From contig NZ_CAKJTG010000016.1 of NCBI RefSeq assembly GCF_917563885.1, forward strand, positions 35,158 through 99,157: 64,000 bases of DNA, given 5' to 3'. The stretch comes from Pseudoneobacillus rhizosphaerae. Lineage in GTDB: Bacteria; Bacillota; Bacilli; Bacillales; Cytobacillaceae. Positions within the stretch are counted from its first letter, which is position 1. Each line of letters starts with the position of its first letter. The translations under genes and the position numbers were made by a program. The notes under the pieces are model-generated. The model was not told the DNA's origin. It ran no database searches and saw only the letters and a program-made list of their open reading frames with translations. Below, piece by piece: positions 17,317 through 25,149 of the stretch.

Positions 17317-17673
17317 GTAGCTGATGTGTTTAAACGATCAAAAGGTGGAACAACATGGGTTTCTCCAGCTTCTTGAGATTTTGGCGTCGATTTTGAACAT
17401 GATACTAGAAGAGGAAAGTTTTTAGGACAAGTAAAGTGTTACAAAGGGGATTTACCATTCGAACCTATAGCGCTTATACATTCAAATATGGTAAAACAAG
17501 AGGCTTAAGGTGGGTATGTAATTACCACTGGTTATTTTACTCCAGCAGCAAAATCATGCGCAGAAGGATTAAAAATTGAATTAATAGATGGTGTAAACCT
17601 TGTTGAACTTTGGTTAGAAGGATTAGAAAACGCAGAACACGAGATTAAACAAATTCTTCCTAGCTACATTTAA
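17317..17673 (+). pseudogene. Restriction endonuclease remnant (Mrr/PD-(D/E)XK-like)
   Basis: One frame runs 119 codons with a TGA near 17374 and a TAA near 17506. It reads KRSKGGTTWVSPAS, stop, DFGVDFEHD..., then GKFLGQVKCYKGD, an xVK catalytic-strand pattern of PD-(D/E)XK nucleases, then, after the second stop, GGYVITTGYFTPAAKSCAEG and IDGVNLVELWLEG, as in the C-terminal part of Mrr-like restriction enzymes. The 5' end is missing and replaced by a repeat. Two stops and the truncation show it is dead. Confidence 0.7.
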
Positions 17674-17696
17674 TTTAGAATGTACCTACTACAAAG

Positions 17697-17720
17697 GGAT
17701 GGTTTTTATCAAAACCATCC
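17697..17720. terminator. Hairpin downstream of the endonuclease remnant
   Basis: GGATGGTTTT TATC AAAACCATCC, a perfect 10-bp stem 24 bases past the remnant's stop. Confidence 0.55.
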
Positions 17721-17725
17721 TCCAG

Positions 17726-17779
17726 ATTGTAGACAAAAGGCATTCGAATAAGTCCATTCGGATGCCTTTTGTCTACAAT
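17726..17779. terminator. Long hairpin, probable bidirectional terminator
   Basis: Two 24-base arms (starting ATTGTAGACAAAAGGCATTC, and ending GCCTTTTGTCTACAAT) pair with a few mismatches in the loop-proximal part around a six-base loop. It lies just past the 3' end of the convergent SIR2 gene and can end transcription from both sides. Confidence 0.7.
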
Positions 17780-17832
17780 TTAGCGAATAATAATAAAATT
17801 ATTATCCCTAAATTTCTTTTGAAAATTTTAGT

Positions 17833-19284
17833 TTAGACCGTAACTACTTCATTTCTTTCTATACTTATTTCTTCACCGTTATCATTTAGTAAAATATACT
17901 CTTCGCCATTTTTTGCTTTCTTAAGTATTTCGACGGCTTCCACTGAATACAACCTTAAAATGGATTTTCCATGCCTTAATCCAAAATAATATCTGTTGTT
18001 TCCAGATTTGATATTGAAGCCAGTATCAATGCTGATTCTTTCAATTAATCTATTAGCATAGTTGAAATGCTCATATCCTAGTTCGCGTGCAACATCTGTT
18101 AATCTATATGGATACCTTAACATCACAGTTTCCGGATCAGTAATAGTTCCAATACCTAAAACTGTAACACTTTGATTACCTTCTAATAATTCAGGATTAA
18201 TCTTCCTGAAACCAATTTTTTCTGCTAATGAGTTTTCATTTTCTGTACTTCTCATAGTTACATAATCAACGGATAATTCTGAAATCGATTTACTCTTTAT
18301 GATGTTATAAACCATATCCTGAAAGTCTATTAATGCATTTACCGATGAAACATCTTCTTGATATAAGTTATCAAAAAGTGGTTCAAAGGAATTTAACTTT
18401 ATATAATTTACTCTTATATTTTTACCTTCTTCTAGTGGAATATTTTTATCCTGTGGTGGTCGTTCATCAGGACTGATGGAATCCTTTGACCAGTCAATGA
18501 ACCAAATGTTATCCACAATTTCATCGGGACTTTCAGTGACTATTCCGACAATATCAGATAAAATACTTTTAATATTATCATCGGAAACGGAATAACCTAA
18601 AAAAATAATTGGATGTTCCATAAAATAAGTAAGAATTTTAGCAGTTAAATATTTTTGCTTTTTTTCAAAACTCTTATAATCCTCATTTGAAATTATTATT
18701 TCATTCGGCTTTTCCATACAACCGTGTATTTTTAAAATCCTTCCTATTTTTGTAGCATCCTTAGATTTTACCACCTGTTGTCCAACAATAACTTGATGCT
18801 CAGGAAAAATCCCCTCTAATAGTTTATCGTAATTAGTAGTAATTATGGCATGAGGTTGAAGTTTTTTTAGTAGCTCGATTTCAGATTGATACCTATGTCC
18901 CTCTAGATTAAAATCACTCATCAATCGTTCAAATACCTTTCTGATTTGATATTTCAGAAACAAGCTCTTATCAGAACCTTCATAAAGGTCTTTAGGGTAT
19001 ATTTCTTCTTCAAATTGTTCCCAAGCAAAATCTTTATAGTAATCAACAAGTAGAGAGGCTAATTCAGGAAGACTAGAACTATTTTGTTTAAAATAACCTA
19101 TTGGATGTTTAATGTTTGGATTATGTTCAATTAGAGTTTTTAATAATTCCTCCCAATTGGGAGCATCAAGGTATCTGCGTGAAATTCCAGTACCTACAAA
19201 AAGAATGGGTCGAGTACCACTATCATTTAGGGTCCACTGTAAATTTCGAAATGATTCTTCTAAATATTCCATATAATTACTCAA
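17833..19284 (-). CDS. SIR2-domain protein, candidate antiphage NADase
   Basis: A 483-residue protein. The N-terminal half is a SIR2-like Rossmann domain of the defence type: LFVGTGISRRY (28-38), ITTNYD with N151, KIHG with H187, then FLGYSVSD. In defence proteins such as ThsA and DSR2 this fold degrades NAD+ on infection. The second half (about 330-483) contains YPYRLTDVARELGYEHFNYA, resembling a helix-turn-helix segment, and lacks the SLOG domain of ThsA. TTG start behind AGGGGG. It stands alone, so it could be a single-gene abortive-infection system. SIR2 call firm; role inferred. Confidence 0.8.
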   Translation of the reverse strand: MSNYMEYLEESFRNLQWTLNDSGTRPILFVGTGISRRYLDAPNWEELLKTLIEHNPNIKHPIGYFKQNSSSLPELASLLVDYYKDFAWEQFEEEIYPKDLYEGSDKSLFLKYQIRKVFERLMSDFNLEGHRYQSEIELLKKLQPHAIITTNYDKLLEGIFPEHQVIVGQQVVKSKDATKIGRILKIHGCMEKPNEIIISNEDYKSFEKKQKYLTAKILTYFMEHPIIFLGYSVSDDNIKSILSDIVGIVTESPDEIVDNIWFIDWSKDSISPDERPPQDKNIPLEEGKNIRVNYIKLNSFEPLFDNLYQEDVSSVNALIDFQDMVYNIIKSKSISELSVDYVTMRSTENENSLAEKIGFRKINPELLEGNQSVTVLGIGTITDPETVMLRYPYRLTDVARELGYEHFNYANRLIERISIDTGFNIKSGNNRYYFGLRHGKSILRLYSVEAVEILKKAKNGEEYILLNDNGEEISIERNEVVTV

Positions 19285-19486
19285 TCAAATCCCCCTTATA
19301 TTAATTTCCATTATAGTTAAATTATAGCAGTAAGTAGTGTTATATTATGCATCTATTCATTTAATCAAAAAATAATATAGTAGATTTATAAAATAAAATT
19401 CACAAAATATACTTTTTTATCTTCTTCTTCTTGAAGTTTGACTATTATATATTGTTTTGAAAAAATTAATCTCTTTATGTCAATAC

Positions 19487-19512
19487 ATTAAGTGTCAGGT
19501 ACCAGGTACTGA
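19487..19512. repeat. Dispersed palindromic repeat, short copy
   Basis: ATTAAGTGTCAGGTACCAGG, continuing TACTG, combines the AAGTGTCAGG and GGTACC cores. The remaining 19285-19826 gap holds an AACCT/AGGTT hairpin with a T run near 19771-19791 and no gene I can support. Confidence 0.5.
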
Positions 19513-19826
19513 AAAATAGGCATAACATTGGTTTGGTTTGTGTGGAAAATACATAATCAGTTCTAGTATATATTAAGAATCCATCCCTTATCACTATTCG
19601 AATAATCTCGTTTCAGATTATGTTTCACAAGTGGTTATTTGGGAGCATTTATGTGCTATATTATTTGAAAGAGAAGCAGAGTGGTTGTTCCCTATAGCGA
19701 ACAGCGCCTTTAACAAAGGTAGGAAAATTAAGGTTGCCTTCGTTTTTTTGTTGGAAAGATACGAAAGAAACCTCTTACCAGGTTTTTTTTAGCTTTATGC
19801 GTTAAAGTCTAGGCAGGGAGCGATAT

Positions 19827-20240
19827 ATGGTAGTTAGTAAACTAAGATGGGCTGAAAAGAAAAAAGCTGACATAAAGAAGAAAATTACACAATTAAAAAA
19901 AGATTATGGAAAAGCTGAAGATAAATCAAAGAGGAAAAAAATTAGAAGGGAAATAAAGAAGTTACAAGATTCGATACCAGGTCTTAATAGGATAATTCAC
20001 CAAAATTCTAAAGACACGGTTCGTGATCAGAAAGAAGAAAGTCGAAGAGAAGAAGTACAAAAACATCAACAAGAAGCCGAACTTGCAAAACTAATAAAAC
20101 AAGACTTAGAAAAACGTAAAACTAAAACCATTGTATCAGTACAAATGAAGGACAATAGTGAAAAGTCTAATAAAGTATGTCCTTCTTGTGGAGTTCCATA
20201 TAATTATAGTTCCGGCTTTAGTAGATGTAGATGTACTTAA
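19827..20240 (+). CDS. Small coiled-coil protein with C-terminal zinc-binding motif
   Basis: A 137-residue, highly charged protein. Residues 5-95 are Lys/Glu/Gln-rich and predicted to form a long coiled coil; the C-terminus has CPSCGVPY...CRC, a candidate zinc knuckle. Start ATG behind GGGAGCG. No family is recognised. It lies between two defence-type genes (SIR2 and DUF4062), 230 bases before the latter. A nucleic-acid or ribosome contact is possible from the charge, but unproven. Confidence 0.6.
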   Translation: MVVSKLRWAEKKKADIKKKITQLKKDYGKAEDKSKRKKIRREIKKLQDSIPGLNRIIHQNSKDTVRDQKEESRREEVQKHQQEAELAKLIKQDLEKRKTKTIVSVQMKDNSEKSNKVCPSCGVPYNYSSGFSRCRCT

Positions 20241-20311
20241 ATCTAGCTAGATACCAACATAAATAAAAAGAATAGCCCTTCTATCATTGAGGGCTAATTT
20301 TACTTGCTTGC

Positions 20312-20352
20312 AGGGACAAGGGACAGGTCCCCATGTCCCATCCCCTTGTCCT
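20312..20352. repeat. GGGACA-type palindromic repeat
   Basis: GGGACAAGGGACAGGTCCCC, continuing ATGTCCC and ATCCCCTTGTCC, forms a nested imperfect hairpin. Same class as 15282, 39815 and 63957. Confidence 0.65.
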
Positions 20353-20471
20353 TTCTAAAACTAATCAATATTGTTCTAGGATTTTATATTTGTATAATAA
20401 CTACAAATTTTTACAAAATTTCCAAAAAAGTTTATACTAGAATATATTTTGGTAGACTTTGGAGTGATTAA

Positions 20472-21629
20472 ATGGCTGGACTAAAAGTTTTTATATCATC
20501 AACATGTTATGACTTAGGAATTGTAAGATCACAACTAAGAGCATTTCTCAATGTAACTGGTTATGAACCAGTTATGAGTGATTATAACGATATACTGTAT
20601 GATCCAAGAGAACATACTCATACAAGTTGTATAAATGAAGTTGCAAATTGTGATATGCTAATATTGCTTATAGGTTCTAGGTTTGGAGGAAAAGGTGTTC
20701 CTGAAGCAATAAACAAAATAGATATAGACAGTTTGATGAACGAAAGTAAAAGTATAGAGAGTTTGATTAAATTAGAAAATTTATCCATCACACAATTAGA
20801 AGTTTTAAAAGCAATTGAACAGTCTATTCCGATTTATACATTTATTGATCAAAAAGTATACCATGACCATGAATTTTATGAAAAGAATAAGAGTAATAAA
20901 GATATAATTAGTCGTATTCATTTTCCATCAATTGAAAAACAAGAGACTGCTGAATATATATTTAATTTTATTAACTTTGTAAGGTTAAGAACTAAGGGGA
21001 ATAATATATTTCAATTTAATAAGATACAAGATGTTGAAGAAATATTAAAGAAACAATGGTCAAGTTATTTTCAAAGGTTATTAAACGAACAAAGATATTT
21101 AGAAAAAGAGGCTAGACAATATGAATCACTTAGTCAACAATTTGAAGATTTAAAGGCGGCAATTTTGACAACTATTGGCACTAGTAATGAAAAAGAGGTA
21201 GCAAGAGGTGTTGTTAGATTTAGAAAGTTAGTTGACTTCCTAGTTGGTATACAAGTATCTGACTTTAGTTATATAAAACAAACAAAAGATAATTGGGATA
21301 TGATATTAATAGTTGCTGGAATTAATAAAGTTTTAGATCTTTCAAAACTCAATAATGACACCCATCGTATTTTAAGAGCCCGTACTATTCTACTAAAAGA
21401 AGACGAAACTTTTTATGAAGTTAGATTTCACAGTGATTTTATTTATGATTTATCACTCGATTGGGATTCATTTATTAAATTATCGACTGAAAATAGAAAT
21501 ACCATTATTGATACTTTATTGGAAATGTACAATGGGTCCACTTTTGTAAAATATCATAATATCCAAATTGAACAATGGCTCAACACAGATCACGATAAGC
21601 TTATCATTAAAGACTTTAGAGCTGGATAA
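20472..21629 (+). CDS. DUF4062 (TIR-like) domain protein
   Basis: A 385-residue protein. The N-terminus, KVFISSTCYDLGIVRSQLRA, then HTSCINEVANCDMLILLIG, is typical of DUF4062, a TIR/SLOG-like Rossmann domain found in proteins from prokaryotic conflict systems. A coiled-coil stretch lies near 200-235, followed by a C-terminal domain of about 140 residues I do not recognise. Start ATG behind GGAGTG; a terminator follows. It is monocistronic and sits between the SIR2 gene and CBASS remains. The role as a defence effector or sensor is inferred from family and place. Confidence 0.7.
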   Translation: MAGLKVFISSTCYDLGIVRSQLRAFLNVTGYEPVMSDYNDILYDPREHTHTSCINEVANCDMLILLIGSRFGGKGVPEAINKIDIDSLMNESKSIESLIKLENLSITQLEVLKAIEQSIPIYTFIDQKVYHDHEFYEKNKSNKDIISRIHFPSIEKQETAEYIFNFINFVRLRTKGNNIFQFNKIQDVEEILKKQWSSYFQRLLNEQRYLEKEARQYESLSQQFEDLKAAILTTIGTSNEKEVARGVVRFRKLVDFLVGIQVSDFSYIKQTKDNWDMILIVAGINKVLDLSKLNNDTHRILRARTILLKEDETFYEVRFHSDFIYDLSLDWDSFIKLSTENRNTIIDTLLEMYNGSTFVKYHNIQIEQWLNTDHDKLIIKDFRAG

Positions 21630-21695
21630 ACACTCACTAATATTTATTAAAAATTAGGATTGAAGAATAGTAATTAGTAACCTATATGTTTTTAT

Positions 21696-21738
21696 AAACC
21701 CGCTCATAACATCAATTATAAGCGGGTTTGTTTTTTTT
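21696..21738 (+). terminator. Terminator of the DUF4062 gene
   Basis: AAACCCGCT pairs with AGCGGGTTT (flanks ATA/TAT also pair), followed by GTTTTTTTTG. Confidence 0.8.
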
Positions 21739-21751
21739 GTAATAAAGTGTA

Positions 21752-21780
21752 ATTTTTTTGTCGGTACCGTACGCCTTTGA
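21752..21780. repeat. GTCGGTACC repeat, short copy
   Basis: TTTTTTTGTCGGTACCGTAC, continuing GCC. Same core as 15112 and 17280. Between 21780 and 22121 there is also a GGGACA/TGTCCC-rich stretch near 21949-22005, and no gene I can support. Confidence 0.55.
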
Positions 21781-22121
21781 TTAATAGCGAAGAAAATGTA
21801 TAACAGCTTAGTTTAGAGGATTTGCTTTAAACTCTACTTGATTATCCTTTAATATATTTTACTTAATCGAGAGGGCTAGTACTAACCATCTTCTCTTTTT
21901 ATATGGAGCATTTTTTGTGATAGTCGAGGTACTGGTCTTTTGTTAACTGTCCCTATAAATACTGCGATTTTTGGGACAACGGACTGTACCCTAGTCCCTA
22001 AAGGTTCCCTCCTACTTGACAATAAATTTATCGATATCAGTTCGCTGACGTGCACTTTGTTCAATTCACTAAATAATCTTGTTTGTAACATGAATGAATT
22101 AAGTCTTAATTATTATTCACT

Positions 22122-22463
22122 TTAATGTTCAAAAAAAGGACTATCATAATTATCATCATCATCAGAATTATTAATAAGTTCATCACATCTTGAATTGAAA
22201 TAATCAATAAGGACAGTCCAACCATCCGTTAATATTTCGTTAAATATGAGTGGTTGTTGTTCAACATTAAGGTTACTATAATTCCATCTTATACCTTCGA
22301 GAATTGTTCTTACGATATCCCACTTGTATTTTGAAATCCTAACTAAATCATCTTTTCCAAATAATACGAAATTTAATATATAAGTACTGGTATTCTCCTT
22401 AATATATCTCCCCCTGTATCTAATTCGTATGTTTTGGGGAGAATGTCCTATGAAAATATTAAA
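22122..22463 (-). pseudogene. Truncated hypothetical gene (3' part)
   Basis: The reverse strand is open for 113 codons to a stop at 22122, with well-formed protein-like sequence: YILNFVLFGKDDLVRISKYK, then GIRWNYSNLNVEQQPLIFNE and an acidic tail NNSDDDDNYDSPFFEH. A stop at 22464 precedes it and the palindromic repeat at 22475 begins just beyond, so the 5' part has been lost. Family not recognised. The compact acidic end would suit an immunity-like or small regulatory protein, but this is a guess. Confidence 0.5.
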
Positions 22464-22474
22464 TTAGCGGCATT

Positions 22475-22529
22475 AAGTGTCAGGCACACCATGTGGACAT
22501 TTGTCCTTTTGTGGTGCATGACACTTTTT
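22475..22529. repeat. Full-length palindromic repeat between two broken genes
   Basis: Outer arms AAGTGTCAGGCACACCA and TGGTGCATGACACTT, inner GGACA/TGTCC, then a T run. It has the same architecture as the copy at 10849. It lies exactly between two truncated reverse-strand genes. Confidence 0.75.
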
Positions 22530-22873
22530 TCACATCTTATTCAATAAGACATCTAAATGCTGGTAATTCATTTCGAAACTCCCAGCTCTTTCTTTATAAT
22601 ATTTTGTTCCAAGAAACATAGTAAAAAAAGTTAAAGATAAAGATAAAATTAATAGCATTTTCGTTACTTGTAAACTAAGGTCTTGATTTGGTATATTGAT
22701 AAACCAAACAGAGAGGATAAGGACTACTAAAGAATATAAGTTAGTGACCTTTTAGAAATACACATGTTTCTTTCTTAATCTTTTTGAAGCCCTAATCCTA
22801 CCTTTCTTGTAATTGATACTCTTCTTCTCAGTTCACTGAACACTTCTTCATTTGTAAAGCTACCCACATTCAC
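22529..22873 (-). pseudogene. SLATT-domain (2TM effector) pseudogene
   Basis: Reading the reverse strand from a GTG behind GGGGAG gives FTNEEVFSELRRRVSITRK, then in a shifted frame GRIRASKRLRKKHVYF, a TAA, KVTNLYSLVVLILSVWFI, a second helix MLLILSLSLTFFTMFLG and YYKERAGSFEMNYQHLDVLL. The order (TRK-basic helix, two membrane helices, then YxxRA...Y..L) fits the SLATT family of two-helix effectors paired with SMODS nucleotidyltransferases in CBASS. One frameshift, one internal stop and a 3' truncation at the repeat make it dead. Confidence 0.6.
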
Positions 22874-22978
22874 TATTTGTCTCCCCTTCCAACAAAAAAG
22901 TATTCGACAAAATTTATCAAAATACCATTAAAGAATATTAATCCGATGAAACAATAACCATATAACATTCACGGAATA

Positions 22979-22998
22979 AAGTGCCTAGCACTTTTTTT
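22979..22998. repeat. AAGTGC-CTA-GCACTT palindrome
   Basis: A perfect 6-bp inverted repeat with a three-base loop and a following T run; a minimal copy of the dispersed repeat, 50 bases before the CD-NTase remnant. Confidence 0.6.
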
Positions 22999-23047
22999 AG
23001 TATATGGACAGCAATTGGAAGTAAAATTCAGAAACCTGGTTTAAAAG

Positions 23048-23479
23048 AGTAATGTAATAAAACCTCATAAGTTTGTTGAAAGGCTAACAAAAGTGAATCA
23101 AGCTAATGGTGGTAAAGTTGTTCCTTTCATTAAGTTATTCAAGAACATTAATGCAACGCTCCCGTAGTCACGTAAACTATCAGGATATCATATTGAATCA
23201 CTAGCCATTAATGCTTTTATAAGTCCTGGAGATTATCCTCGTACTTATAAATGTATGCATAACCACTTCTGTAAGTATGCTGAAAAGGCTGTTTTAAATC
23301 CAATTAAGGACAGCACAGGTAAGTCTGTTCATATTGACGTCTATCCAATAGGTAGTAACAGCTTAGAGCGTAAACAGGTAAGTCAAACCTTAAAAATGCT
23401 AAAAAAAAAGATTAGTCATGCAGACTCTGCACGCTCTGTATCACATCGGAACGGTATTGTATTTGATTTATTAGAATAG
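23048..23479 (+). pseudogene. CD-NTase (SMODS nucleotidyltransferase) remnant
   Basis: One frame holds the C-terminal half of a CBASS cyclic-oligonucleotide synthase: KPHKFVERLTKVNQANGGKV, then VPFIKLFKNINATLP, a TAG at 23165, SRKLSGYHIESLAINAF, and near the end HIDVYPIGSNSLERKQVSQT. The pattern 'GG..vp.iklfK.in...SyhiE.la' and 'eR..v...l' matches the second domain of SMODS-type enzymes. The catalytic N-terminal half (GS...DxD) is absent, so no signal could be made. Probably once paired with the adjacent SLATT gene. Confidence 0.65.
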
Positions 23480-23553
23480 CAGTTTTAACTTTTTATCAAA
23501 GACTTCTATAGTAAGCCAGAATAAGTAAATATCAAGTACTGACAAAAATAAAA

Positions 23554-23580
23554 TAGAGGGTGTATAAAATACACACTCTA
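23554..23580. promoter_or_regulatory. Hairpin upstream of the BREX operon
   Basis: TAGAGGGTGTAT AAA ATACACACTCTA, a 12-bp stem with one mismatch. It may end upstream transcription or act as an operator; no T run follows. Confidence 0.4.
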
Positions 23581-23600
23581 CTAATAATTTTTACAAATCT

Positions 23601-23629
23601 TTGCAATCTTAAATGAGTAAGAATAAAAT
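23601..23629 (+). promoter_or_regulatory. Candidate BREX operon promoter
   Basis: TTGCAA at 23601-23606 and TAAAAT at 23624-23629 are spaced by 17 bases, about 50 bases before the first gene. The best match in the gap, but the region is AT-rich and others are possible. Confidence 0.4.
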
Positions 23630-23676
23630 AAGAATAGAATAATAATTGATAAAGAAACTATTTGAGGTGGTCTTTT

Positions 23677-23928
23677 TTGCAAGTAAAACTTTTTTACAAG
23701 ACACAAAGGGAGCTCGCGGTATCTCTAAATGGAATTGTAGATGCCTACTGGAATAATGAAATAAATGAAGATACACTTATCCAAAATGTTCAAGATGTGT
23801 ACATAAATAATCCAAGTAAAATGCTCAAAGAGGAGGATTTTACCAAAGTGTTACAGCAACAGTGTGGAAAAAGAAGGCTTGAAGTAATCGACAGGATTAT
23901 AAAAGGTGGCGTTGAAATTAGGTCATAA
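23677..23928 (+). CDS. Small BREX-leading protein of unknown function
   Basis: An 83-residue acidic/basic helical protein (QVKLFYKTQRELAVSLNGIV ... EVIDRIIKGG). The TTG at 23677 is the likely start: the upstream in-frame TTG at 23662 overlaps GAGGTGG, which is the ribosome binding site for 23677. It lies 26 bases before brxA in the same direction, so it is probably the first gene of the BREX operon. I recall a small protein of this kind (possibly the TIGR04540 family) ahead of brxA in other Firmicutes, but cannot confirm it. No catalytic motif is visible. Confidence 0.7.
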   Translation: MQVKLFYKTQRELAVSLNGIVDAYWNNEINEDTLIQNVQDVYINNPSKMLKEEDFTKVLQQQCGKRRLEVIDRIIKGGVEIRS

Positions 23929-23954
23929 TTATTATTTAGGAAGGATTTGGAAGT

Positions 23955-24551
23955 ATGACTAAAGAATTAGATTATAGTGCAACACTTACAGGGGCTTCTT
24001 TTTTAATGTATGAGTTAAAACAAGTGTTGAAGCTGAAAAAACAAGGGTTATTAAATGAAGAAATCAAGAAAAAGGTTATAGAGGAAAATGTGTTTGATTA
24101 TAAGTTCACTTCAAGTTTAAAGCGAAGTGTACCATCTGTAATTAGAAGGGTAAACGTTTTAGACGAACAACTACAGGAGTGGGTACTTAATAATACATTA
24201 GAAGAGAGTAAAATCATAAACCTCTATGCTATTATGAAGACGGATAGACTTTTCTTTGAATTTATGAATGAGGTTATCCGAGAGAAGCTAGAAACAAATA
24301 ACTATCTGCTTGAAAAGAAGGATTTAAACGTATTCTTTATATCTAAGTCTGAGCAAGACGAGAAAATGGCAAAATGGACTGAACTGACAGTAAATAAACT
24401 GAAGCAGGTTTACCTGAAATTACTGTTTGAGGCTGGTTTGCTAAAGGATAAAAAGACAGGTGTGTTAAATAGACTGTTACTTGATGAAAGTTTAAAGCGT
24501 CATCTATCGTATATCGGTGATACAGCTTATTTAAGAGCAATGGGTGAGTGA
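23955..24551 (+). CDS. brxA: BREX protein BrxA (DUF1819)
   Basis: 198 residues, the usual BrxA length. The N-terminus, DYSATLTGASFLMYELKQVL, is typical of DUF1819 (NusB-like fold, reported to bind DNA). It is the first core gene of the type 1 order brxA-brxB-brxC-pglX-pglZ-brxL. BrxA is needed for full phage restriction in some BREX systems but not for methylation. ATG behind GGAAG. The stop lies 13 bases ahead of the chosen brxB start. Confidence 0.92.
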   Translation: MTKELDYSATLTGASFLMYELKQVLKLKKQGLLNEEIKKKVIEENVFDYKFTSSLKRSVPSVIRRVNVLDEQLQEWVLNNTLEESKIINLYAIMKTDRLFFEFMNEVIREKLETNNYLLEKKDLNVFFISKSEQDEKMAKWTELTVNKLKQVYLKLLFEAGLLKDKKTGVLNRLLLDESLKRHLSYIGDTAYLRAMGE

Positions 24552-24564
24552 AAGGAATAGAAAA

Positions 24565-25131
24565 ATGGCAAATATTAACCGTAGATTGGACAAGATTATC
24601 CCGAAAATTAAAGAGGACAAGTTCATCCAAGGTCGAGGACTTGGTAATGAGATTAGTTTTTACATCTTTGATTATGAGCCGACAGAGGAATTAGTGGTTC
24701 GGGATTACGTGAAGCATATACATAAAGAATTTGGATTTGAAGGCTCTGGGAGAAAAATCATCGAATTCGATTTATACAAAATGTTGATTGACATTGCCAA
24801 AGAGAAGCGGATCTTTGATCGAGTTTTTCAGGTTGAGGAAAAGCAGGGAAAGGGTGCCCTTTTTAAAGCCATGTCAACCTTTGCCAAGCCTGATATCTTT
24901 TTGAGCAAAATAAAAGAGCAATTGGGTGATCACAATGTCGTTTTTATCACAGGGGTAGGCAAGGTGTATCCATTTGTTCGATCGCACACGATTTTAAATA
25001 ATCTTCAAGAAGTTATTGATAAGATACCTGTCATTATGTTTTTCCCTGGCAGGTATGATGGTCAATCACTTCACTTGTTTAACAAGTTCAAGGATGACAA
25101 CTATTACCGAGCCTTTCCGTTAGTCGATTAG
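24565..25131 (+). CDS. brxB: BREX protein BrxB (DUF1788)
   Basis: 188 residues from ATG 24565 (MANINRRLDKIIPKIKEDKF), followed by GRGLGNEISFYIFDY, typical of DUF1788. The in-frame GTG at 24544 would overlap brxA, but AAAGGAA at 24551-24557 is placed for the ATG. BrxB has no known enzymatic activity; in type 1 BREX it is required for host methylation and defence and is thought to bridge complex members. It lies 18 bases before brxC. Confidence 0.92.
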   Translation: MANINRRLDKIIPKIKEDKFIQGRGLGNEISFYIFDYEPTEELVVRDYVKHIHKEFGFEGSGRKIIEFDLYKMLIDIAKEKRIFDRVFQVEEKQGKGALFKAMSTFAKPDIFLSKIKEQLGDHNVVFITGVGKVYPFVRSHTILNNLQEVIDKIPVIMFFPGRYDGQSLHLFNKFKDDNYYRAFPLVD

Positions 25132-25149
25132 AGAAGAGGGGGATACAAA

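Noticed and set aside
21882..22091. Reverse-strand frame of 69 codons
   Set aside because: It covers GGGACA/TGTCCC repeat sequence, has no good start site and no recognisable family. A decayed gene cannot be excluded.
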